Shown piece after piece: positions 35,777 to 43,813 of a DNA stretch of 43,929 nucleotides. The DNA is taken from positions 1-43,929 of the forward strand of contig PWFB01000117.1 of assembly GCA_003553695.1 (NCBI GenBank). Direction: 5' to 3'. The translations under genes and the position numbers were made by a program. The stretch comes from Desulfonatronospira sp. Lineage in GTDB: Bacteria; Desulfobacterota; Desulfovibrionia; Desulfovibrionales; Desulfonatronovibrionaceae. The number at the start of each line of letters is the position of its first letter. The stretch's first letter is position 1. The notes below the pieces were generated by a model that saw only the letters and a list, made by a program, of their open reading frames with translations, searched no databases and was not told where the DNA came from.

Positions 35777-36733
35777 TCACTCCCGGCATTGCTGCATGAA
35801 ACCGCAGTAAAAGCTGCGGGCGGACATTTCCCTGCTGTTTTCAGGCTTTACCCTGGCAGTCAGGTACATCTTGTCCCTGCAGGCAATGGCCAGATGCTCG
35901 TCTTCCAGCCCTGCCACAGTACCCGGGCTTACTTCCGGGGGCCTGTCCCCGCCGACCCTGCCCGGGTAGACCTTAAGGCGGATGGTCTTGCCGGCTGGAC
36001 TGTTCCAGTCAAAATAAGCCCCGGGCCAGGGAAACATGCCCCGGATCTGGTCATGGATCTGTTTTGCCGGCCTGTCCCATACAATCCGGCCTTCTTCCTT
36101 GGTAAGCTTGCCTGCATAGGTGGCCCGGTCATGATCCTGCGGCACAGGGACAATCTTTCCCTGATTCAATGCCTCCAGGGTCTTGACCGCAAGGTCCCCC
36201 CCCAGGAGGGCCAGCTTGTCATGCAGGCTCGTAGCGGTGTCCTGCTCTTCTATGGCCAGGGACTCTTCCATGAGCACAGGTCCCTCGTCCATGCCGGGAG
36301 TAAGGCGCATGATGCTGATCCCGGTCCTGTTGCGGCCTTCTATGATGGCTCTCTGGATGGGGGCTGCGCCCCTGTACAGGGGCAGAAGCGAGGCATGCAC
36401 ATTGATGGGCATCTCAGCGGCGATGTCAAGAACAGCAGAGGGAAGAATCAAACCGTAGGCCGCCACCAAAAGATAGTCCGGCTTGAAATCAGCCAGTTTT
36501 TCCACTTCTTCCAGAGACTTGAAGTTGGGCGGCTGGATCACAGGCAGACCATGCTCCAGGGCCAGTTCCTTGACCGGAGAGAATGAAAGTTTTCTCCCTC
36601 GCCCACTGGGACGGTCCGGCTGGCAGTAAACAGCCACCACAGAACCACCGGACCACTGCAGCACTTTTTCCAGCACGATGCGGGCAAAATCAGGAGTGCC
36701 CATGAAGACTATTCTTTTTTGTTTTCCAGCCAT
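35777..36733 (-). CDS. fmt: Methionyl-tRNA formyltransferase
   Basis: Formylates initiator Met-tRNA using 10-formyl-THF. 318 residues: RIVFMGTPDFA at the start, the catalytic region NVHASLLPLYRGAAPIQRAIIEG and the MDEGPVL motif, then the C-terminal OB domain. The start lies inside the end of def (25-base overlap), so the pair is coupled; ribosome site is weak (GTGAAAAA). Def removes the formyl group added by Fmt, so their pairing is functional. Confidence 0.95.
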   Translation of the reverse strand: MAGKQKRIVFMGTPDFARIVLEKVLQWSGGSVVAVYCQPDRPSGRGRKLSFSPVKELALEHGLPVIQPPNFKSLEEVEKLADFKPDYLLVAAYGLILPSAVLDIAAEMPINVHASLLPLYRGAAPIQRAIIEGRNRTGISIMRLTPGMDEGPVLMEESLAIEEQDTATSLHDKLALLGGDLAVKTLEALNQGKIVPVPQDHDRATYAGKLTKEEGRIVWDRPAKQIHDQIRGMFPWPGAYFDWNSPAGKTIRLKVYPGRVGGDRPPEVSPGTVAGLEDEHLAIACRDKMYLTARVKPENSREMSARSFYCGFMQQCRE

Positions 36734-37218
36734 TTTTTCACTTTTTTGTCATACATGGTCCTTTTAAGCCGGCTGATATGATCAATAAACAGTATGCCGT
36801 TCAAATGATCTATCTCGTGCTGCAGGCATATTGCCCACAGATCCTCGCCTTCGTGGATCACTTCCTCTCCATGCAGGTTCAAGGCCTTTACCTTTACCTT
36901 CCTGGCCCGGCAGACCTTGGTCTGGTAACCCGCAACGCTCAGGCATCCCTCCTCGGTGGTGGTCTCGTCCTGGGAAGCTATAATCTCTGGATTTACGTAA
37001 GTAAAAAGCTCTTCCTGCTTGTCAGGCCCGCTTAAGTCCACTGTCACCACCCTCAGGGATTCTCCCACCTGGGGAGCGGCCAGCCCTATTCCCCTGTGCT
37101 CATACATGAGCCTGGCCATGTCCCGGGAAAGATCAATGATGTAATCGTCGATCTTCTCCACCGGCCTGGCCTTCTGGGTCAGGATCTTATCCGGGTATAT
37201 ATGTATCTTTCTGGACAT
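36709..37218 (-). CDS. def: Peptide deformylase
   Basis: Removes formyl from nascent proteins. The three motifs are GIGLAAPQVG, EEGCLSV with Cys92, and QHEIDHLNG with His134 and His138 as metal ligands. The ATG at 37218 gives 169 residues, the usual length; an upstream start at 37239 is possible. The C-terminal tail is lysine-rich (KKVKKWLENKKE). It overlaps fmt. Confidence 0.95.
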   Translation of the reverse strand: MSRKIHIYPDKILTQKARPVEKIDDYIIDLSRDMARLMYEHRGIGLAAPQVGESLRVVTVDLSGPDKQEELFTYVNPEIIASQDETTTEEGCLSVAGYQTKVCRARKVKVKALNLHGEEVIHEGEDLWAICLQHEIDHLNGILFIDHISRLKRTMYDKKVKKWLENKKE

Positions 37219-37297
37219 GATAAGTATATTAGAGGGCAAGGCCCCGGCAGATCAAATATTTCGTCCTGTTTATTTTATATAACAGTAACCGGGCCAT

Positions 37298-39109
37298 TTA
37301 TTGCTCCGGCTTCTTTTCCGGTTCCCGCAGCCGGATGCCCAGTTCTCTCAGCTGACGGACGGATACTGTCGCCGGAGCCTCGGTCATGAGACAGGAAGCC
37401 TTTTGGGTCTTGGGAAAGGCTATTACCTCCCGGATGGAAGAGCACCCCGCCATGAGCATCACAAGGCGGTCCAGCCCGAAAGCGATCCCTCCATGAGGCG
37501 GGGCTCCGTATTCAAGAGCCTGCAAAAGAAACCCGAACTTGTTCCGGGACTCCTCCAGGTCCATGCCCAGGGCCTTAAACATTCTTTCCTGATCCTGCCG
37601 GGTATGGATACGGATGGATCCTCCTCCTACTTCCTGACCGTTTATGACCATGTCGTAAGCCCGGGCCAGGGCCTGACCGGGTTCTCTTTCCAGAAGTTCC
37701 ATATGCCCGTCCTTGGGGGAGGTAAAAGGATGATGCCTGGCCATCCATCTCTTTTCGTCGCCATCCCATTCCAGAAGGGGAAAATCCATGATCCAGATGG
37801 GAGCAAAGGTATCATTGGGAATGAGTCCGAATCTCTCACCAAGCTTCAGGCGCAGGCAGCCCAGTGAGCTGTTCACCACCTCCGGGGATGCAGCCTGAAA
37901 GAAAACTATGTCTCCGGTCTCCAGGCCCAGGGCCTCAGTAAGCCCGTTGCACTCCTCCTGGCTCAGAAACTTGGCGATGGGGGACTGCCATTCATCTTCC
38001 TTTATCTTGATCCAGGCCAGCCCCTTGGCACCGTATATGCCTACAAAATCTGTATAGTCGTCGATTTCCCTGCGGCTCAACTCTGCTCCTCCGGGCACAC
38101 GCAGGGCCTTGACCAGTTCCGCCCTGGCAAACAGATTGAATTTGGAACCGCGCACCACTTCAGTGACATCCCTGAGGGTCAGATCAAAGCGCACGTCCGG
38201 ACGGTCCAGGCCGTAGTCCGTAATGGCCCGGGAATAATCAAGCCTCTGAAAGGGGGTTTCAAGCTCCACGTCCATGACTTCCTTGAAAAGCCGGGCAATC
38301 ATGTTTTCCGATTGAGACATGACCCCTTCTTCCTCCACAAAGGACATCTCCATGTCCACCTGGGTAAACTCGGGCTGACGATCCGCCCGCAGGTCCTCGT
38401 CCCTGAAACACTTTACCACCTGGTAGTAGCGATCCATGCCGGCGCACATAAGCAGCTGCTTAAAAAGTTGCGGTGACTGAGGCAGAGCAAAAAAATTTCC
38501 CTGATTCAGACGGCTGGGCACCAGAAAGTCCCTGGCTCCCTCAGGGGTGCTCCTGGTGAGAACAGGGGTCTCCACCTCGGTAAACCCGGCTGAATGCAGG
38601 TGGTTTCTGATCTCATGCACCACCTGACTGCGAAGACGCAGGTTCCTGGCCACCCCCGGGCGTCTTAGATCAAGATAGCGATGCTTCAGCCGCAGGTTTT
38701 CTGCCGCCTCAGCCCTGTCTTCTATGAGAAAAGGAGGGGTTTTGGAGCGGTTAAGCAGCCTGAATTCCCTGACCGCGACCTCTATATCTCCGGTGTGCAG
38801 GCTGGGATTGATCATATCCTCCGGCCTTTTGCGCACCACCCCCTTGACAGCCAGGACATACTCGCTGCGCAGGGCGTGAGCTTCTTCCAGGGCCTTTGCG
38901 CTTACATCCGGAGTGAAAACCACCTGAGTCAGACCGTCCCTGTCCCTTAAATCTATAAAGATCAGTCCGCCGTGATCCCGGCGGTACTGCACCCAGCCCA
39001 TGAGACACACTTCTCTGTCATCGTGCTCCAGGGTCAAATCATTGCATCCATGGGATCTCACCCACCACCCCAGAGGCTGGGTCTCGAGCTTGATTCTGGC
39101 TTCATCCAT
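37298..39109 (-). CDS. aspS: Aspartyl-tRNA synthetase
   Basis: A bacterial-type class II synthetase of 603 residues, with the OB-fold anticodon domain (LMGWVQYRRDHGGLIFIDLR), a catalytic core with FRDEDLRADRQPEFTQ and the GAD insertion domain, and a final motif GIAFGLDRLVML. The ATG at 39109 has AGGAAA about eight bases upstream; the longer open frame runs into hisS. In the anticodon domain a His (about residue 46) follows RRD, the pattern of non-discriminating AspRS; that class charges both tRNA-Asp and tRNA-Asn and needs GatCAB. This last point is an inference. Confidence 0.95.
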   Translation of the reverse strand: MDEARIKLETQPLGWWVRSHGCNDLTLEHDDREVCLMGWVQYRRDHGGLIFIDLRDRDGLTQVVFTPDVSAKALEEAHALRSEYVLAVKGVVRKRPEDMINPSLHTGDIEVAVREFRLLNRSKTPPFLIEDRAEAAENLRLKHRYLDLRRPGVARNLRLRSQVVHEIRNHLHSAGFTEVETPVLTRSTPEGARDFLVPSRLNQGNFFALPQSPQLFKQLLMCAGMDRYYQVVKCFRDEDLRADRQPEFTQVDMEMSFVEEEGVMSQSENMIARLFKEVMDVELETPFQRLDYSRAITDYGLDRPDVRFDLTLRDVTEVVRGSKFNLFARAELVKALRVPGGAELSRREIDDYTDFVGIYGAKGLAWIKIKEDEWQSPIAKFLSQEECNGLTEALGLETGDIVFFQAASPEVVNSSLGCLRLKLGERFGLIPNDTFAPIWIMDFPLLEWDGDEKRWMARHHPFTSPKDGHMELLEREPGQALARAYDMVINGQEVGGGSIRIHTRQDQERMFKALGMDLEESRNKFGFLLQALEYGAPPHGGIAFGLDRLVMLMAGCSSIREVIAFPKTQKASCLMTEAPATVSVRQLRELGIRLREPEKKPEQ

Positions 39110-39143
39110 TGTGTCTGTTTCCTGTATGGAGTTGAGGGTTATT

Positions 39144-40415
39144 TTAAAAACTGCTGCCTCTCGGATTAAATACCAGGCCCAGAGCCTGTTCGGCATCGTC
39201 ATGGCTTACGGCTCTCTGCACTCCGGTGGACATGTCCTTGACCTGTACCTGGTTTTTATGCATTTCATCCAGACCCAGCAATAGACACGTCTTGATGTTT
39301 TTCTTGTTGGCCTGGCGCAAATGACTCTTTACGCTTCTTACCTGAAAACCCATCTCACCGCGATAGCCTTTTCCCCGCAGCCTTTTTACCATAAGCATGG
39401 CCTTGTCCATGGCCTCCTGATGCAGGACCGCCATATAAAAATCCAGAGGCCTTTCCTGGATATTCTGCAGAATAAGAGCCAGGCGCTCCATTCCGCAGGC
39501 AAAGCCAATACCCGGAACTTCCGGGCCGCCCAGGTCCCCTACAAGGCCGTCGTACCTGCCCCCTCCGGCCACGGCTGACTGAGAGCCGATATCATTGGAA
39601 ATGACTTCGAAAGTAGTCCTTTGATAATAATCCAGGCCCCGCACCAGAAATGGATTAAGCTCGAAGGATATACCAAAGCTCTCCAAAATGGCCAGCACAC
39701 GGTCAAAATGTTCTTTGCACTCCGGGCACAGGTTGTCCACTATCCTGGGGGCACCTGAAGCCACCTCCCGGCATCCCGGGGCCTTGCAGTCCAGGACTCT
39801 CAAAGGATTGGAAACCGTCCGGCGCTGACAGTCTTCGCAAAAGACATTCTGGTCCATGCCAGCGAGAAAAGCTTTTAATTTTGAGTCAAATCCGGGGCGA
39901 CAGGCAGGACACCCCAGTGAGTTGATCTCCAGGGAAAGTTTTTTAAGGCCCAGGGCATGAAGATAGTCCCAGAGCATGGACAGGATCTCGGCATCGGCAT
40001 ACGGGGAATCCTCTCCCAGCATCTCCGCATTTACCTGGTGGAACTGGCGGGTCCTTCCTTTCTGGGGCCGTTCATATCTGAACATGGGCCCCAGGGTGAA
40101 AAACCTGCTTACATTTCCTGAACTGGCTGCAGGACTGTCTATATAGGCCCGGATCACCCCGGCGGTGGCCTCCGGGCGCATGGTCAGACTCCTGCCTCTT
40201 CGGTCAGGAAACGTGTACATTTCTTTCTGGACTACATCTGTTTCCTGGCCTATGGATCGGGCGAAAAGCTCAGTCTGCTCCAGAATCGGGGTGCGCAACT
40301 CCTGGTAGGCGTACCTGGACAATACCTCCCTGGCCTTGTCTTCCATAAAGGTGTAAGAAGTACTTTCGGGAGGAAAAAGGTCAAAAAAGCCTTTAATTTT
40401 GTTCACTCTGCTCAT
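39144..40415 (-). CDS. hisS: Histidyl-tRNA synthetase
   Basis: A class II synthetase of 423 residues, beginning MSRVNKIKGFFDLFPPES. Motifs include LTMRPEATAGVIRAY, the HisA motif LVRGLDYYQRTTFEVI and VAGGGRYDGLVGDLGG, with the C-terminal anticodon domain at the end. It ends 34 bases before the aspS start and is the first gene of the hisS-aspS-def-fmt-DUF116-rsmB cluster. It has its own good promoter and a leader of roughly 140 bases with no T-box features. Confidence 0.96.
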   Translation of the reverse strand: MSRVNKIKGFFDLFPPESTSYTFMEDKAREVLSRYAYQELRTPILEQTELFARSIGQETDVVQKEMYTFPDRRGRSLTMRPEATAGVIRAYIDSPAASSGNVSRFFTLGPMFRYERPQKGRTRQFHQVNAEMLGEDSPYADAEILSMLWDYLHALGLKKLSLEINSLGCPACRPGFDSKLKAFLAGMDQNVFCEDCQRRTVSNPLRVLDCKAPGCREVASGAPRIVDNLCPECKEHFDRVLAILESFGISFELNPFLVRGLDYYQRTTFEVISNDIGSQSAVAGGGRYDGLVGDLGGPEVPGIGFACGMERLALILQNIQERPLDFYMAVLHQEAMDKAMLMVKRLRGKGYRGEMGFQVRSVKSHLRQANKKNIKTCLLLGLDEMHKNQVQVKDMSTGVQRAVSHDDAEQALGLVFNPRGSSF

Positions 40416-40605
40416 GCTTGTTCTTTTTTCTCCGACTGGACAGCCGAAAACGGGGATAGTAAAAGCTTTTGAATCTGGAGTTGTTCCGGCAGGTACAACT
40501 AAACTCCAGCCCGGCCTTGTTGTCTGCTAACATATTGTACGTTGACATAAACGCAATAATGTTAGAGCAAGTATTGTTAAATGTCAAAACCTCATGGGAG
40601 TTCAG
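40416..40605. other. Divergent region hisS / mobB-like gene
   Basis: A 190-base gap. It holds the hisS promoter and a long-spaced inverted repeat (CTAACAT at 40527-40533 and ATGTTAG at 40559-40565) that overlaps the hisS -10 box and could be an operator. A TTGACA at 40542-40547 on the plus strand lacks a matching -10 for the mobB-like gene. Confidence 0.4.
40559..40587 (-). promoter_or_regulatory. Promoter of hisS
   Basis: On the minus strand TTGACA at 40587-40582 and TAACAT at 40564-40559, 17 bases apart. This is the best-scoring box pair in the gap and would give a 5' leader of about 140 bases. Confidence 0.65.
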
Positions 40606-41307
40606 ATGATTCAGGCTCTATCCATAGTGGGTTATAAAAAGAGCGGCAAGACCGGTTTGATGCTCAAGCTGGCCAGGGAACTTCAGAAGAGAGACATGAA
40701 GGTGGCTGCAGCCAAATTTTCCGAACATGGCTTTGATCAGGAAAACACCGATACGGCGCAGCTTTCTTCCGTGGTCAAAGAAGTTATCGGCTTAAGTGGG
40801 GAACAGTCATTTTTTAACTGGCAGGAGAAAAAGTACCTGCCGGATCTCTTACCTCTTTTGCAGGCAAAAATGCTCCTGGTGGAAGGTGGAAAACATCTTG
40901 GCTGGCTGCCACGGGTACTGGTTTTAAAAAAGCCGTCGGATGCGGAAGCCCTGGACAAAGGACTGGCCGTAGCCACCTGGGGGAAGATAAAGACCCATTA
41001 CCTGCCTCATGCCGGCAGTATCCAGGACCTTGCGGACATTGTGCAGTCCAGGGGATTCGCCCTGCCCGGACTGGACTGCGGCACCTGCGGCCGGGAAAGA
41101 TGCCTGGACCTGGCCCGGGAGATGGTTGCCGGAAAGGCCGGCATTCAGGACTGCCAGGCCATGCACTCCAGGATGAAGGTCACCGTAAACAACCAGGAAC
41201 TGGCCATGAATCCCTTTGTGGAAAGGATCATAACCAGATCCATCCAGGGCATGCTATCAGAACTGAAAGGCTACTCCCCGGGAAAGATAAATATATCCAT
41301 TGAATGA
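40606..41307 (+). CDS. MobB-like P-loop protein with C-terminal Fe-S motif
   Basis: A 233-residue protein. The N-terminal half resembles MobB-type P-loop GTPases, with Walker A GYKKSGKT at residues 9-16 and LVEGGKHLGW near residue 91. The C-terminal half has Cys158, 161, 166 and 183 in LPGLDCGTCGRERCLDLA...C, the CxxCx4Cx16C spacing of the PF04060-type 4Fe-4S domain found in RnfB and corrinoid Fe-S proteins. I chose the ATG at 40606 (GGGAG five bases upstream); one at 40594 is in frame. MobB proteins help attach GMP to molybdopterin, so a role in Mo/W cofactor work near the AOR gene is plausible but unproven. Confidence 0.75.
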   Translation: MIQALSIVGYKKSGKTGLMLKLARELQKRDMKVAAAKFSEHGFDQENTDTAQLSSVVKEVIGLSGEQSFFNWQEKKYLPDLLPLLQAKMLLVEGGKHLGWLPRVLVLKKPSDAEALDKGLAVATWGKIKTHYLPHAGSIQDLADIVQSRGFALPGLDCGTCGRERCLDLAREMVAGKAGIQDCQAMHSRMKVTVNNQELAMNPFVERIITRSIQGMLSELKGYSPGKINISIE

Positions 41308-41342
41308 CCAGAAAAACCACCCACATTAAGTGGCAGGCCGTG

Positions 41343-42002
41343 TTACTCTTTTTCCCCGGAAACCACCCGCAAAAAAATCTCACCCTCAGGTAGAATCAGT
41401 GAGTCAAGCCTGTTCTGCACCACAGGCAGGTCTTTACCCTGAAATTTTATGTTCTTAAGTTCAGAAAAAAACTGATCCGGTCTGGACTTGAAAAAATGTA
41501 TCAGATCATTGGAAGAAAAAATGATGCCCTGGTGCAGGAAAAGTCCCGCCAGGTCCCTGCCCACAGCATTGTAGAGACGCACCTGGATGCGAAAGGATTT
41601 ATCCTGCTGTGAGTCAGTTTCCTTTTCCTGACGGCTGGACAGAGAAATACCCTCGCGCATGCGCTTGAAATACCCGTCCCGGCGCATAGTCGCCCCCACA
41701 AGACCCGGCATGGCTGCAGAAAGTGCCAGCCTGCATCCAGGCCTGATCATGGCCTGATCAATATCGTCCACTGCAGATCCATCCAGAAAAATGGTCTGCA
41801 GGCTCTTTTCGGTATAAACCCCGCATACCCCCACCAGTTTGCAGAGAAATTCCCGCAGGGAGCATACCTTTGGCACCGGCATGAAAAAACCCTGCTGCAG
41901 CATCAGACTGAACTGCTCCGGCGCATCATGTTTAAGCATCAAAACTGGCAGGCCCTGCATGTCTTTGTTGCAGGGCTCAGGATATCTGGCTGTATATGTC
42001 AT
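41343..42002 (-). CDS. Protein of unknown function downstream of AOR (219 aa)
   Basis: A 219-residue protein I do not recognise. Two parts can be seen. Residues 30-120 include FFMPVP...CSLREFLCKLVG, TIFLDGSAVDDIDQAMIRPG and LALSAAMPGLVGATMRRDGY, whose strand-loop pattern ending in a Gly-rich tail loosely recalls MoaD/ThiS-like beta-grasp proteins. Residues 135-215 form a second beta-rich part. There is no signal peptide or transmembrane segment. The start is uncertain: ATG 42002 lies 13 bases from a terminator and has no ribosome site; inner ATGs at 41960, 41939 or 41903 are possible. It follows the AOR gene in the same direction. Confidence 0.65.
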   Translation of the reverse strand: MTYTARYPEPCNKDMQGLPVLMLKHDAPEQFSLMLQQGFFMPVPKVCSLREFLCKLVGVCGVYTEKSLQTIFLDGSAVDDIDQAMIRPGCRLALSAAMPGLVGATMRRDGYFKRMREGISLSSRQEKETDSQQDKSFRIQVRLYNAVGRDLAGLFLHQGIIFSSNDLIHFFKSRPDQFFSELKNIKFQGKDLPVVQNRLDSLILPEGEIFLRVVSGEKE

Positions 42003-42015
42003 GTATATGTCCGGA

Positions 42016-42051
42016 AAAAAGAAGGAAGGCCCAGGAGCCTTCCTTCTTTTT
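42016..42051 (-). terminator. Strong intrinsic terminator after the AOR gene
   Basis: A perfect 15-base-pair stem (AAAAAGAAGGAAGGC / GCCTTCCTTCTTTTT) with a six-base loop. On the minus strand it ends in a run of Ts and lies 22 bases after the AOR stop, so it ends that transcript. It is symmetrical and could act both ways. Confidence 0.8.
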
Positions 42052-42073
42052 AATGTGTATTATTCAATACTGA

Positions 42074-43813
42074 CTAGAAGTTATAGACACTGTCCAGCTC
42101 TTTGTCTGGCACATCGAATACCACGTTGTGCGGAGCCAGGGGTTCGCGGGAGAAGTATCTGGGCAGGCGGTCGTGTGCAGGGCCGAACCCGGCCTTCTCG
42201 TTGAACTCCCTCTCCATCTTGAGGATCTTCTGTCCCAGGGCCACTACGTCATCACCGGTCATTTCCAGTCCGTACATGTGGTTGATGGTCTGTACCATGG
42301 CCTCGAAGGTCTCGCCCTGATCCAGAATGGCAAAGGCCACGAACAGGCAGAAGCCGGTGGAATCCAGGGCTGCGGTAGCCACCTGAAGGTTACGGGACAG
42401 TTCGGCCTGACCGCTGGTCTGCATGGGATCCACATCTCCGCCTACCTTGAGGATATTGGCGGTCACAGCGTAGCCGGCGGTATGGTCTGCCCCCTGGGTG
42501 GAGGTGGCGTAAGTCACCCCGATACCCTTGACTGACCTGGGGTCATAAGCAGGCAAAGCCTGTCCCTTGACCACTGGAGCATGCTCCATGCCGTAGCAGC
42601 GGGCAGTGGTTGCGGCCCCTGCTCCCAGAATACGTCCCAGGGGAGTGCCTTTGCCCACTTCATGCACCAGGTTGATGGCCCCTTCTGCATCACCGAACTC
42701 TATCACTCCTGCCTCCATGGCCACACCGATGGTCACCCCCATCTCTATGGTATCCAGGCCGTAATGATCATCCAGGTAATCCAGCCTGGCAATGACGTCC
42801 AGGTCGTCGATACCGCAGTTGCCGCCATGGGACCAGACGGTCTCGTATTCCGGCTGCTTGGACATATAATTACCGTCCTTGTCCGTGTATATACCGGAAC
42901 ACTGGATGATGCAGCCCCGGTGGCAGCCGTGGGTGGGCTGGCCGCCTTCGCGTGCTTTCATGTTTTCGGCCTGCTGCTCCCCGGAAATATTCTGGGCGTG
43001 CTTGTAGCGGCCTTCCCTGAAATTGTACGTAGGATAGCCGCCGGCCTCATTCAGGATATTGGTAAGCACGTTGGTGCCGTAAGTGGGCAGACCCTGACCG
43101 GTAACTGCGTGACCCTTGAGGCCTTCAACAAACTTCTTGTTGGATTCCTTGAACTCGTCAGGGCGGACAGGCTTGCGGGTCTTGGCGCCAGCGGCGTCCA
43201 CAACAATGCACTTGATGCCCTTGGAGCCCATGACAGCACCCACGCCGCCGCGTCCGCAATGCCTGGTAGGCCTGAATTCAGGATCTGTGACAGCTATGGA
43301 AGAGTTGGACATGCGCATCTCCCCGGCAGTACCTATGGAGATGACCGAGACTTTTTCACCGTGCACGGGCCTGAGCTGGTCAATGAGGTCGTAATTGGCC
43401 AGCATCTTCAGTTCATTGGCCTTTTCAATATTTACACCCTGATCGTTGATTACCACTTTGTACAGATCATCTCCCTGGCGCTCGCCTTCCAGGATGATTG
43501 CTGCATAGCCCAGCCTGGCCAGGGCCTGAGCCCCCGTTCCGCCGGCGTTGGACTCCTTGATGGTCCCGGAAAGAGGGCTTTTGCAGCCAACGGACATACG
43601 CCCGGATGATGAAGCCGCCGATCCGCTCATAAGACCGGGGGCGATGACCAGCTTGTTCTCCGGCCCCAGGGGATGGCAGTCCGGGGGAACCTCTTTGTAG
43701 ACCACGGAAGTGGTCATGCCGCGTCCGCCCATTCCGGCATAGTCGCCGATGGGTTCTTGAGTGGCCTTGGGACCGCCCGGGGCCCCCACGTCGATTCTCA
43801 AAATCTTGTCCAT
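42074..43813 (-). CDS. aor: Aldehyde:ferredoxin oxidoreductase family protein (tungsten)
   Basis: Oxidises aldehydes to acids with ferredoxin as acceptor, using a tungsten bis-pterin cofactor and one 4Fe-4S cluster. The 579 residues begin MDKILRIDVG, with GDYAGMGGRGM and TRHCGRGGVGAVMGSKGIK typical of the family. The cluster Cys are probably Cys297, 301, 305 and Cys489 (DSTGFC). Their spacing is CxxxCxxxC, while Pyrococcus AOR has CxxCxxxC, so this is another subfamily. AAGGAGG lies about nine bases before the ATG. Substrate range is unknown. Confidence 0.92.
   Translation of the reverse strand: MDKILRIDVGAPGGPKATQEPIGDYAGMGGRGMTTSVVYKEVPPDCHPLGPENKLVIAPGLMSGSAASSSGRMSVGCKSPLSGTIKESNAGGTGAQALARLGYAAIILEGERQGDDLYKVVINDQGVNIEKANELKMLANYDLIDQLRPVHGEKVSVISIGTAGEMRMSNSSIAVTDPEFRPTRHCGRGGVGAVMGSKGIKCIVVDAAGAKTRKPVRPDEFKESNKKFVEGLKGHAVTGQGLPTYGTNVLTNILNEAGGYPTYNFREGRYKHAQNISGEQQAENMKAREGGQPTHGCHRGCIIQCSGIYTDKDGNYMSKQPEYETVWSHGGNCGIDDLDVIARLDYLDDHYGLDTIEMGVTIGVAMEAGVIEFGDAEGAINLVHEVGKGTPLGRILGAGAATTARCYGMEHAPVVKGQALPAYDPRSVKGIGVTYATSTQGADHTAGYAVTANILKVGGDVDPMQTSGQAELSRNLQVATAALDSTGFCLFVAFAILDQGETFEAMVQTINHMYGLEMTGDDVVALGQKILKMEREFNEKAGFGPAHDRLPRYFSREPLAPHNVVFDVPDKELDSVYNF

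Noticed and set aside
40416-40553. T-box leader for hisS
   Set aside because: No T-box sequence or specifier-loop layout, and T-boxes are not expected in this group.
42581-43609. 342-codon plus-strand open frame opposite the AOR gene
   Set aside because: Mirror of the strongly biased codon use of the AOR gene, which has clear family motifs.
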